A DNA stretch of 64,000 nt from Metapseudomonas boanensis. GTDB taxonomy: Bacteria; Pseudomonadota; Gammaproteobacteria; Pseudomonadales; Pseudomonadaceae. A model generated the notes under the pieces. That model was not told the origin of the DNA. It did no database searches and saw only the letters and a list, made by a program, of their open reading frames with translations. Made by a program: the position numbers and the translations under genes. Below are positions 27,003-36,397 of this stretch, one piece after another; positions within the stretch are counted from its first letter, which is position 1, and each line of letters opens with the position of its first letter. Location: the NCBI RefSeq assembly GCF_018704125.1, contig NZ_JAGTIS010000002.1:124001-188000 (forward strand). Reading direction: 5' to 3'.

Positions 27003-29837
27003 TCAAACGTGACTCAGCGTACGTTCCGACTCTTCCACGTGCTCCAGCAGCACCGCCCTCGCCGCATCCCGCAGACTGATCGCCGCCGACCAGCCCGGCC
27101 CCTCCGCCACCAATGGCGCGCACAGGTTGACGTGGATCGCGCCCCGCAGCGGGAACCACTGACCATCACGCAACACCGTGCGAGTGCCACGGATGGCGAC
27201 TGGGACCAGGGGAACCCCGGCGTTCGCGGCAAGCACGAAGGCGCCCATGTGGAAGGCGCGCAGACCCTGCTCGCGACTGAAGGTCCCTTCCGGGAAGAAC
27301 ACCAGGGACTGGCCAGTCCGCAGCGCTTCGGCCAAGGCCTCGCTGTCCGCGACACTGCGTTGCAGGTCGAAGCGCTCGACGAACCGCGCGCCGAGCTTGC
27401 GCAGAAACAGACCGGCGAGCCATTGGCTGGCCAGCTCACGCTTGGCGACGAAGGCGAACCGCGGCGGCAGCGCCGCGCAGAGGATGACACCGTCGAGGTA
27501 GCTGGAATGGTTGGCGGCCAGCACGCTCGGCCCGCCCTTCCGCATATGCTCCACGCCCTCGACACTGAACGGCACCCCGGCCAGTCGAACGAACAGCCGC
27601 GCGGCCCGCCGGGCGAAAGCGCGGCACCAGCGCTGACGCGGCAGGATCGCCACGCCAAGCCAGGTCAACGGCGCGACCAGCCAGAAAAGCAGCCAGATAT
27701 AGACGGCATAGCGCAGGGTGCAGACTGACCGCCAGCCGCGTCCGAGATAGCTGTGGATGGCCTGCCCCAACAGCCGCAGCACCTGACGCCATGGAGCCAG
27801 GCCAGGCCGCCCCACTTCATCACGCTGGTACAGCTCGCGGCAGGCGGCCCGACGGATCTTGCCGCTGGAAGTCTTGAGCACGCTCCGGGGCGGCGCCAGA
27901 ACGATGTCGTCGGGCGGCACACCGGTGATGTCGACCACGACTCGATTGATTGCCTGGCGCAAACCCTGCCGTGTGGACTTATCCTTCTCCGCACTTTCCG
28001 CCATCACCACCAGGCGATCGGTGCCCGTGGCCGGGTCGGGGCTACCGAACACCGCGATGCATCCCTTGCGCAAGCCCGGGAGGCTGCCGATCGCTGCCTC
28101 GACGTCGTAGGGATAGATATTGCGCCCGGCTCGTATGATCAGGTCCTTGGCCCGACCGCTGATGTAAAGTTCACCAGCGGTCATGTAGGCGAGGTCGAGC
28201 GAGTCCATCCAGCCGTCACGCAACACCCGTCGGGTCTCCTCCGGGGCGCGGTAATAACCGGCGCTGGTCGACGGCCCGCTGAATTGCAGCCGGCCTTCCC
28301 GGCGCTCGGGCAGTTCGATGCCATTGCCATCGACGATGCGCACCTGATGCCCCGGCAATGGACGGCCGCAGGAAACGAAGCTCAGGGTGGCGCCGTCATC
28401 AGCTTCAGCGGGAATGGCCTGGCCCCGGGCCTGGAAGGCCTCGCGCTGTACCCGGTCGATCAACGGCCCCCGGCCGAGCGGCGGAAATGCCACGCCCAGG
28501 GTGCCCTCGGCCAGACCGTAGACCGGTGACAACGCACGGGGATCAAGGCCATAACGTGCGAAACGCTCGGCAAAGCGCTGCAGCGTATTCGGACTCACCG
28601 GCTCGGCACCATTGAAGGCCAGGCGCCAACTGCTCAGGTCCAGGCCCTCTAGCTCAGCATCGGAGATTTTCCCCAAGCACAGTTCGTAGGCAAAATTGGG
28701 GGCTGCCGACAGGGTGCCGCGGAAGCGGTGGATCGCCCACAGCCAGCGTCCCGGCCTGGCCAGGAAGGCCAACGGCGACATCAGCACCAGGCTGAAGCCG
28801 TAGTACAGGCTGCCCAGCCAGGCGCCTATCAGCCCCATGTCGTGGTACATGGGCAACCAACTGACGAACACATCCCGAGGCTCCACCTGAAGCGTCGTCC
28901 CCATGGCGCGCAAGTTGGCCAGCAGGTTGGCATGGCTCACCATCACCCCTTTGGGTTGGCCGGTGCTGCCTGAGGTGTACTGGAGGAAAGCAATATCCTC
29001 CGGCTGCCGCGTCGGCGTCATGCAGTCCTGTCCCTCGCCACCCAACTCAGCCACGCTGGCGATGCGCACAAGGCTCGGGACCTGGGACCGGAGCAACTGG
29101 GCGAGAAACTTCGCCTCCGCCACCGTGATCAGTACCCTTGCCTCGGCATTGCACAGGATGCCGGCCTGGCGCCGCAGGTGATCCTCTACCTGTGACAGGC
29201 GCAGCGGCGGGTAGATGGGAACCGGGATGCCGCCAGCCAGCAGAATGCCGAAAAAGCCCCGCAGAAAGTCACGGCCGGTCGGCAACATCAGGGCCACGGT
29301 CTGTCCGGTGCGCAAACCACCCTTTTGCAACCCCGCCGCCACGCCCTGGGCTTCACGCTGCAGATCGCCGTAGCTGATGTCCTCCGGCCGGTCGTCTTCA
29401 CCCAACAGCCGCACGTGGGTATGCCCAGGCTGATAGTGCGCATGCCAGCTCAATACATCGACCAAAGTGCGTGCAGTATCCGGCACCTGCCGCTCCAAGC
29501 TGCCGGGCGCGACTGGATCTACCACCCAGGCAGGCTGTTCCGATCGGTCGGCGCCGCCGCGGAGCACGCGCAGCACATCAGCGGGTGTGCTGGCCGAAGC
29601 GAACAATTCTTGCGGCAAACGCACCCCGAACTCGCGCTCGATCTGCGACCAGAGCTCGACCCGAGCCAGACTGTCCACGCCCAGGTCCTCGTCCAGCACG
29701 CTTTGCAGGGTCACTCGCAATCCTGGCGCCGCCTGTGGCCGCAACTCGGCCACAGAGCGCCGGACGACTCGGAGCAGTTTTTCCGCGTCCTCATCAAAGC
29801 CAGCAACGGTGCGAGTTTCCGGAGGCGGATGAGACAT
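27003..29837 (-). CDS. ACP / acyl-AMP ligase / PlsC-type acyltransferase fusion protein
   Basis: This 944-residue protein combines three activities. Residues 1-100 are an acyl carrier domain with the phosphopantetheine site LGVDSLARVEL (Ser56). From about 120 to 690 is an AMP-forming ligase with YTSGSTGQPKGVMVSH and the DGWMDSLDLAYMTAGELYIS and GRAKDLIIRAGRNIYPYDVE motifs, of the fatty acyl-AMP ligase type. After a membrane-associated stretch (YIWLLFWLVAPLTWLGVAIL) comes a PlsC-like acyltransferase with NHSSYLDG and FFPEGTFSRE. It could activate a fatty acid, load it on its own carrier and pass it to a lipid acceptor. GAGGG before ATG 29837 supports this start over the one at 29891. It lies inside the tRNA-Sec element, and its target lipid is unknown. 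Confidence 0.82.
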   Translation of the reverse strand: MSHPPPETRTVAGFDEDAEKLLRVVRRSVAELRPQAAPGLRVTLQSVLDEDLGVDSLARVELWSQIEREFGVRLPQELFASASTPADVLRVLRGGADRSEQPAWVVDPVAPGSLERQVPDTARTLVDVLSWHAHYQPGHTHVRLLGEDDRPEDISYGDLQREAQGVAAGLQKGGLRTGQTVALMLPTGRDFLRGFFGILLAGGIPVPIYPPLRLSQVEDHLRRQAGILCNAEARVLITVAEAKFLAQLLRSQVPSLVRIASVAELGGEGQDCMTPTRQPEDIAFLQYTSGSTGQPKGVMVSHANLLANLRAMGTTLQVEPRDVFVSWLPMYHDMGLIGAWLGSLYYGFSLVLMSPLAFLARPGRWLWAIHRFRGTLSAAPNFAYELCLGKISDAELEGLDLSSWRLAFNGAEPVSPNTLQRFAERFARYGLDPRALSPVYGLAEGTLGVAFPPLGRGPLIDRVQREAFQARGQAIPAEADDGATLSFVSCGRPLPGHQVRIVDGNGIELPERREGRLQFSGPSTSAGYYRAPEETRRVLRDGWMDSLDLAYMTAGELYISGRAKDLIIRAGRNIYPYDVEAAIGSLPGLRKGCIAVFGSPDPATGTDRLVVMAESAEKDKSTRQGLRQAINRVVVDITGVPPDDIVLAPPRSVLKTSSGKIRRAACRELYQRDEVGRPGLAPWRQVLRLLGQAIHSYLGRGWRSVCTLRYAVYIWLLFWLVAPLTWLGVAILPRQRWCRAFARRAARLFVRLAGVPFSVEGVEHMRKGGPSVLAANHSSYLDGVILCAALPPRFAFVAKRELASQWLAGLFLRKLGARFVERFDLQRSVADSEALAEALRTGQSLVFFPEGTFSREQGLRAFHMGAFVLAANAGVPLVPVAIRGTRTVLRDGQWFPLRGAIHVNLCAPLVAEGPGWSAAISLRDAARAVLLEHVEESERTLSHV

Positions 29838-30203
29838 CGCAGGCCCTCGCCGGGAAAATTCCTCATCTGTTCCGATTATGCGCCCATACACGCGTTTTCG
29901 GGCCTTGCGGTTCAGCCTTGCCCTATCGCCGTTTTATGACACTTGGCTGGCCCGAAAAAGCAAAAGCCCCCGCATCTCCAAGGGCTTGGGCTTGGATTTG
30001 GCGGGAAGATAGGAATTTGAACGCTGAATAACGCCCGCTCGATTCGTCGAAAGCCTCTCATTGCAAGGCCTCCGGCCAGCCGACCATTTCGTTTCGCGGC
30101 CAGCTAGTACCGGGAATTCTCGACACTTCTTCGACACCGAAGCCAAACCGACCTCGACCGAGACGCTGTAAGCCCCGTAAACCAAGGCCTACAGAGGGGG
30201 AAA
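29838..30203. other. Intergenic region between tRNA-Sec and the fusion gene
   Basis: These 366 bases hold a leftward terminator (29955-29987) and the arm-like repeat at 30120-30137. An 83-codon minus-strand frame at 29934-30185 spans the terminator and is not believed. The fusion-gene promoter should lie between 29838 and about 29950, but no clear elements were seen. Confidence 0.45.
29955..29987 (-). terminator. Rho-independent terminator downstream of tRNA-Sec
   Basis: Read leftward, AAGCCC and GGGCTT pair around a 12-base loop and are followed by TTGCTTTTT. It would end transcripts coming from selB and tRNA-Sec before the fusion gene. Confidence 0.6.
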
Positions 30204-30299
30204 TGGCGGAAGGCAGTGGGAGTCGAACCCACCCAGGAACGGCTGCCGTCCCCCACCGGGTTTGAAGCCCGGCCACGCCACCGGGCGTGCTTGCCTTCC
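30204..30299 (-). tRNA. selC: tRNA-Sec (anticodon TCA)
   Basis: The 96-base gene reads leftward from GGAAGGCA at 30299 to TGCCTTCCGCCA at 30204, with an 8-bp acceptor stem and the CCA end encoded. The anticodon arm is CCGGGCTTCAAACCCGG, with TCA for UGA codons. A long variable arm and the T arm (GGGTTCGACTCCC) follow. The length and the 8-bp acceptor stem are specific to bacterial tRNA-Sec. It lies 13 bases after the stop of selB. Its 3' end is duplicated at 26219. Confidence 0.95.
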
Positions 30300-30312
30300 G
30301 TATTCGGGGTGA

Positions 30313-32222
30313 TCAGTCAGGTGGTCGTTGGGCCAGCGCCGAGTCCTCCCTGATCTTGCGTGCGTTGCCCATGCGGCGGGTGAGGCCGATGCGGTCGAAG
30401 TATTCCAGCAACTGGATGCTGCGCTTGCGGCCGATGCCGATGCAGTCGCGCCAGGCGGCAGCGGCGATCAGGCCGTTTTCATCCTGCAGCTGCTGGGCCA
30501 GTGTAGCCAGTTGTCTGATGGTCGCATCTGGATAGAACAGGTCTTTTACCACCTGGTGCAGCAGTCCGAGCCGGGCCAGTTTGCGCAGCAGCAGGCGCAT
30601 CGCGCCTTCGTCCACCGCCAGTTCGCCGGCAAGGTCGCGTACCCAGGGTGGGTCGAATTGGCCGGCCAGCAACAGCGGCCAGAGGCGCGTGCGCATGGCT
30701 TCGTCCTGTTCGCTCAATTGCACCTGATGGTCGGGCAGGTGGAGCCAGGGGCCGCTGGCCTGCACGGTACCGCCGGCCAGGGCCTGCTCCAGCAGGGTGA
30801 TGAATACCGGGCGCTCCAGATCGGGCAGGGCGTAACGGCGCAGGCGGTCGCGGTCCGGCCCGAGTTCATCCGGCTGTTCTGCATGGAAGCGCGCCAATCC
30901 ATCGAGCAGGGTCTGGCCGAGTGCCTGCCAACGAGCCTCATCGAACAGGCGCGGGCCGAGCTTGGTGGCGATTTCGACAATGCTGTCGGGCAGCGCCCAA
31001 CCCGCACGCGGGCGGTTGAACTGGCGCTCCAGCACCTGCGGGTCGAGGCCGTTGCCGGCACTGGCGAGCAGGGTCCCCAAGGCGGTCTCCAGGCTGCTCC
31101 CGCGCAGGGCGTCGAGCTGGGCCAGGCGCTCGGGGGTGCGGCGGTTGCGTGCCGGGGCGAAGGGGTCGAGGACACGGCCGCCGCCGAGGGTGCGCTGGGC
31201 GGACTGGTCGCGCAGTACGAGATGGTCGCCGTGCACAGCGTGGGCCGGAGCGTTGAGCAGCAGTTGGGCGAAACCACGCTGGCCTGGCGCGAGGCTGGTG
31301 CCTTCAAGCAATGCGACCCGGCCAGTGACGTCCTGAGCGCCGAGGTGAACGTGCACCGGTGTCCAGTGGGTCAGTTCGTGTCGCTCGCTGGGCAGCAGCT
31401 GCAGGTCGATGTCGAGGCGGATGCTGGGCGCAAACAATGCGCTCGACAGGAGCCAGTCGCCGCGATGCAGTTGATCCAGGGCCAAGCGTTCGCCGGCTAT
31501 GTTGAGGGCGACGCGCTGACCAGCCTGGGCGTTTTCCGCCTCTCGGTTACTCGCTTGCAGGCCACGCACGCGCACGTTGCGGCCGGAGGGGCTGAGGAAC
31601 AGTTCATCCCCCACCCGCACGCGCCCGGCGAAAACGGTGCCGGTGACCACCACGCCCGCGCCGGGCACGTTGAAGGCGCGGTCGATGGGCAGGCGGAAGT
31701 AGCCTTCGCTGCTGCGCGCCGCCACCGCTACCGATTCCGCCAGCAAGGCCTGGCGCAGGGCTGCGATGCCTTCCCCGCTTGGGCTGGCCACGGGGTAAAT
31801 GGCTGCGCCGGCCAAAGGGCCGGAGGCCAATAGTGCAGTTACTTCGGCGCGCACCTCCTCGATGCGCTCAGGGCTCACCCGATCGATTTTGGTCAGGGCA
31901 ACGATGGCGCGGCGGATGCCGAGGAGCTCGGCGATGGCAAGGTGTTCGCGGGTTTGCGTCATCACGCCATCGTCGACGGCTACCACCAGCAGCAGCAGGT
32001 CGATGCCGCAGGCGCCGGCGAGCATGTTGTGGACGAATCGTTCGTGGCCCGGCACATCGATGAACGCGGTGGTTTGGCCATCGCCAAGATCGGCGTGCAG
32101 GTACCCCAGGTCGATGGTGATGCCGCGCTCGCGTTCGGCCGGCCGGCGGTCGCCCTGGAGCCCGGTCAGAGCTTGCAGCAGGGCGGTCTTGCCGTGGTCG
32201 ATGTGGCCGGCGGTGCCTACGA

Positions 32223-32226
<4 letters not shown>
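30313..32226 (-). CDS. selB: Selenocysteine-specific elongation factor SelB
   Basis: At 637 residues it matches SelB. The GTPase domain opens [20 protein letters not shown] (P-loop GHIDHGKT) and continues with [20 protein letters not shown] and the NKXD-like [10 protein letters not shown]. The beta-barrel domains follow, and the C-terminal half holds winged-helix repeats that bind the SECIS hairpin. It delivers Sec-tRNA to UGA codons such as the one in fdoG at 38882. A GTG start overlaps the selA stop by four bases, indicating coupling. Confidence 0.95.
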
Positions 32227-33629
<1,403 letters not shown>

Positions 33630-33678
33630 GGGCAGTCCTTAGCACAAGGCAGTTCGATCCTTAGATGAGTCTAGGCGC

Positions 33679-34608
33679 TCATTCGCCTCCGGGGGCCAGT
33701 AGCAGGTTGGGCGCGCGGCGAAGGTAGCCTTCCTCGCTCAGGCGCAGGTCCAGGTCCAGGCTGGCCAGGTCATCGGCCTGGGCTTCGGCCTCGGCGCCGT
33801 ACTCCAGATAGCACTGCTTGAGGTAGCCCTGGCAATTGGGGCAGGCCTCGGCGCGGATGGCCGCCTGCTCGGCTTTGGCGTCATCGCGCTCCAGGGAGAG
33901 GTAGGCAAGATGCTTGCTCTCCTGGCAATGGCTGCATTTCAACCGCACGTAGTGCCACTCGCAGGAGCAGAGCGAGCAGGCCAGATAGCGCAGGCCGTTC
34001 TGCTTGCCCCGGTGGCGGATCATGCCAACTACCGGCGGCGAACCGCAGGCTGGGCAGAAGGTCTGGGTATCGGTTTCAACCACAGTGTCTTCCGGCAGGG
34101 CCAGTAGCCAGTGGCTGAAGGCGACTTGCAGGGCAGCACCGAGGAACGGCGCCAGCGCTGCCGGAAGCAGGTCGAACTGGCCATTGAGCAGACCGACGCC
34201 CCAGGCCTTGCGCTGGCCCTCGTCGGCTTCGGCAAGTTGCCGGAGGGCGACGGCTACGGAGGGGTTGGTCGGAGTTTTGAAATGGGCAAGCAGCGCGTCG
34301 AGAGCGGCCAACCAGCCGTCGGCGCGCACCAGGGTTTCGAAGGCCAGCGGCGGCATCCGGTGTTCGCGGCTGCGGGCCAGGGCCTCCGGTGTTGGGCCGG
34401 GCAGTTTGGGCGGGTTGTCCAACACCTGCTGCTGCGCCTCGCAGAGGCTGGCGATCAGCAGCAAATAGCCAGCCAGCGGGTGCCCCTCGGCAAGCCGGCG
34501 CAGGCGCTCCGCGCGATGCTGGAAGAGATCACGCTCGGGCAGGTTGAGGAAGGTTGGAATGTTCGCCGCGGCTTCTATCTGGCCCGGCTCAAGTATTTGG
34601 CCTGCCAC
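33679..34608 (-). CDS. fdhE: Formate dehydrogenase accessory protein FdhE
   Basis: This 309-residue protein has the paired metal-binding motifs of FdhE: TFCPACGSPPVVGMI, YLACSLCSCEWHYVRLKCSHCQ and ACPNCQGY. FdhE binds iron through these cysteines and is needed for maturation of membrane-bound formate dehydrogenase. The start is a GTG at 34608 behind AAGGAG. It follows the cytochrome subunit gene by 146 bases that contain a dispersed inverted repeat. Confidence 0.93.
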   Translation of the reverse strand: MAGQILEPGQIEAAANIPTFLNLPERDLFQHRAERLRRLAEGHPLAGYLLLIASLCEAQQQVLDNPPKLPGPTPEALARSREHRMPPLAFETLVRADGWLAALDALLAHFKTPTNPSVAVALRQLAEADEGQRKAWGVGLLNGQFDLLPAALAPFLGAALQVAFSHWLLALPEDTVVETDTQTFCPACGSPPVVGMIRHRGKQNGLRYLACSLCSCEWHYVRLKCSHCQESKHLAYLSLERDDAKAEQAAIRAEACPNCQGYLKQCYLEYGAEAEAQADDLASLDLDLRLSEEGYLRRAPNLLLAPGGE

Positions 34609-34635
34609 GCAGGACTCCTTGTCGGTGAGGCTGTT

Positions 34636-34712
34636 TGTAGGGTGGGTTGAGCAACGCGATACCCACCGTTGGCGCAGGTTGATGGGTATCGCTGCGCTCG
34701 ACCCATCCTACA
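34636..34712. repeat. Intergenic inverted repeat between fdoI and fdhE
   Basis: TGTAGGGTGGGTTGAGC at 34636 and its partner GCTCGACCCATCCTACA ending at 34712 pair imperfectly, with an inner GATACCCACC / GATGGGTATC match. It resembles a dispersed Pseudomonas repeat and may modulate the relative expression of fdoI and fdhE. Confidence 0.7.
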
Positions 34713-34754
34713 GTGCTGGTTGGTACCGGTAAGGCGATTCGTACATCCGTAGGT

Positions 34755-35387
34755 TTAGCGTTTGCCGCCCTCCCCTTTGCTGACTTCCTTGTACCAAGCC
34801 GCGTGGTGTTTACGCGCCCAACCTTTGCTGACCCAGCCGGTGAGCATCGCGCTGACTGAGCCTTTGACCCAGATGCCCGCGTAGATGTGGACGATGATGC
34901 TGAGGATCAGCACCCAGGCGGCGAAGGCATGCAGCAGGACGGAGAGGCGGATCAGTCCGATGCCGAACAGCTGGCTGAAGTATTCGCGCCAGATGACGAA
35001 CCCCGTAGCCAGCAGCACCAGCATGCACAGCAGCAGCACCCAGAACAGCAGCTTCTGCCCCGCGTTGTAGCGGCCGACTTCCGGCAGCCTGTCCTCGCGG
35101 TTGGCGACCACGTCGCGCCATTGCCGCAGCCATTGGCCATCGGCCTTGTCGAGGCGATTGTGGTGGGCGAAGCGCATGGCCAGCCAGATGAAGAAGACGA
35201 ACATGGCAACGCCCAGGAAGGGGTGAAGGATGCGCGTCCACGGCCCGCCGCCGAAGAAACTGGTCAACCAGAATAGCGCCGGATGGAACAGCGCCAGGCC
35301 CGAGAGCCCGGCAAGTACGAAGAGGATGGCCACCATCCAGTGGTTGCTGCGTTCGGAGGGGGTGTAGCGTTCAATGTCTTTGTTCAT
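34755..35387 (-). CDS. fdoI: Formate dehydrogenase gamma subunit, cytochrome b556
   Basis: The 210-residue membrane protein begins MNKDIERYTPSERSNHWMVA and has four helices (ILFVLAGLSGLALFHPALFW, ILHPFLGVAMFVFFIWLAMR, LLFWVLLLCMLVLLATGFVI, LHAFAAWVLILSIIVHIYAG). Histidines in these helices should ligate two hemes b and reduce quinone. The ATG at 35387 has GAGGAG upstream; the frame to 35423 is only an extension. It passes electrons from the FeS subunit to the quinone pool. Confidence 0.92.
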   Translation of the reverse strand: MNKDIERYTPSERSNHWMVAILFVLAGLSGLALFHPALFWLTSFFGGGPWTRILHPFLGVAMFVFFIWLAMRFAHHNRLDKADGQWLRQWRDVVANREDRLPEVGRYNAGQKLLFWVLLLCMLVLLATGFVIWREYFSQLFGIGLIRLSVLLHAFAAWVLILSIIVHIYAGIWVKGSVSAMLTGWVSKGWARKHHAAWYKEVSKGEGGKR

Positions 35388-35428
35388 GTCTGGGGGCTCC
35401 TCGACGGGGCGGACTTCCCTCAACCCGG

Positions 35429-35449
35429 CCCTCTCCCGTTGGGAGAGGG
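35429..35449. other. Hairpin between fdoH and fdoI
   Basis: CCCTCTCCC and GGGAGAGGG form a perfect 9-bp stem with a three-base loop between the beta and gamma subunit genes. Without a U tract it is more likely an mRNA stability or processing element than a terminator. Confidence 0.5.
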
Positions 35450-35459
35450 GGCGATAGGC

Positions 35460-36386
35460 TCAACTCGGCGCCTTGGGGTCGAATTTGTGCACGGACGGGT
35501 CGACCTTTTGCACCGTTGCCTCGGCCGACGGCGCTTCGTCCTCCACCACTCGGTTGGGGCCAACGCGCACGTAGTGGAAGAAGCCGAACAGCGCCACTAC
35601 GCCCATGGCCAGCAGGCCCAGGGGCTTGGTCACGCCTTTCCACAGGCTGACCATGGGGCTGATGCCCGGATCATCCGGCAAGCCGGCGTAGATCGAGGGC
35701 TTGTCGGCATGGTGCAGCACATACATGACGTGGGTGCCGCCAACGCCCGGCGGGTCGTAGAGACCAGCGTGCTCGAAGCCGCGGGACTTCAGGTCGACTA
35801 TGCGTTCGGCCGCGTGCTCCTTCATGTCCTCCTTGGTGCCGAAGACAATGGCCCCGGTCGGGCAGGTTTTCACGCAGGCCGGCTCCAGGCCAACGGAAAC
35901 GCGGTCGGAACAGAGCGTGCACTTGTAGGCCTTGTGGTCCTTCTGCGAGATTCGCGGGATGTCGAAGGGGCAGCCGGTGATGCAGTAGCCGCAGCCGATG
36001 CACTTGTCCTGGTTGAAGTCGACGATGCCGTTGGCGTACTTCACGATGGCGCCGGGGCTCGGGCAGGCCGCGAGGCAACCCGGCTCGTCACAGTGCATGC
36101 AGCCGTCCTTGCGGATCAGCCACTCCAGCTTGCCGCTTTCGTCCTCGTGCTCGGTGAAGCGCATCAGGGTCCAGGACTCGGCCGTGAGGTCCGCTGGGTT
36201 GTCGTAGGTGCCGACGTTGTGGCCGATGTCGTCACGCAGGTCGTTCCATTCGGAACAGGCCACCTGACAGGCCTTGCAGCCTATGCACTTGGAGACGTCG
36301 ATGAGTTTCGCCACTTCGTCCATCTCGCGCACGGACGGCATGGGCGTGGTGGTGGCGGAGCGGGCGACGATGTCTTGTGAGGCCAT
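35460..36386 (-). CDS. fdoH: Formate dehydrogenase beta subunit, iron-sulfur protein
   Basis: The 308-residue protein carries four ferredoxin-type clusters: [49 protein letters not shown] and the [20 protein letters not shown] set. A C-terminal membrane anchor follows ([20 protein letters not shown]). It carries electrons from the alpha subunit to the cytochrome. The ATG at 36386 lies 11 bases after the fdoG stop, behind AGGAG. Confidence 0.95.
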   Translation of the reverse strand: MASQDIVARSATTTPMPSVREMDEVAKLIDVSKCIGCKACQVACSEWNDLRDDIGHNVGTYDNPADLTAESWTLMRFTEHEDESGKLEWLIRKDGCMHCDEPGCLAACPSPGAIVKYANGIVDFNQDKCIGCGYCITGCPFDIPRISQKDHKAYKCTLCSDRVSVGLEPACVKTCPTGAIVFGTKEDMKEHAAERIVDLKSRGFEHAGLYDPPGVGGTHVMYVLHHADKPSIYAGLPDDPGISPMVSLWKGVTKPLGLLAMGVVALFGFFHYVRVGPNRVVEDEAPSAEATVQKVDPSVHKFDPKAPS

Positions 36387-36397
36387 GGCTCAGCTCC

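Larger units (their letters stand above)
26219..30225. mobile_element. Putative 4-kb integrated element at tRNA-Sec
   Basis: The segment is bounded by direct 19-bp copies of the tRNA-Sec 3' end. It contains a large lipid-modifying fusion gene and one or two small ORFs, with no recognisable integrase. Near each end, inside the repeats, there is a similar sequence, TCGACACTTTCCCGACAC (26337) and TCGACACTTCTTCGACAC (30120), reminiscent of arm-type recombinase sites. It may be a decayed island or a satellite element using an integrase from elsewhere. Confidence 0.55.

Noticed and set aside
29934..30185. 83-codon minus-strand frame between tRNA-Sec and the fusion gene
   Set aside because: It runs across the terminator hairpin and arm-like repeat and has no recognisable features.
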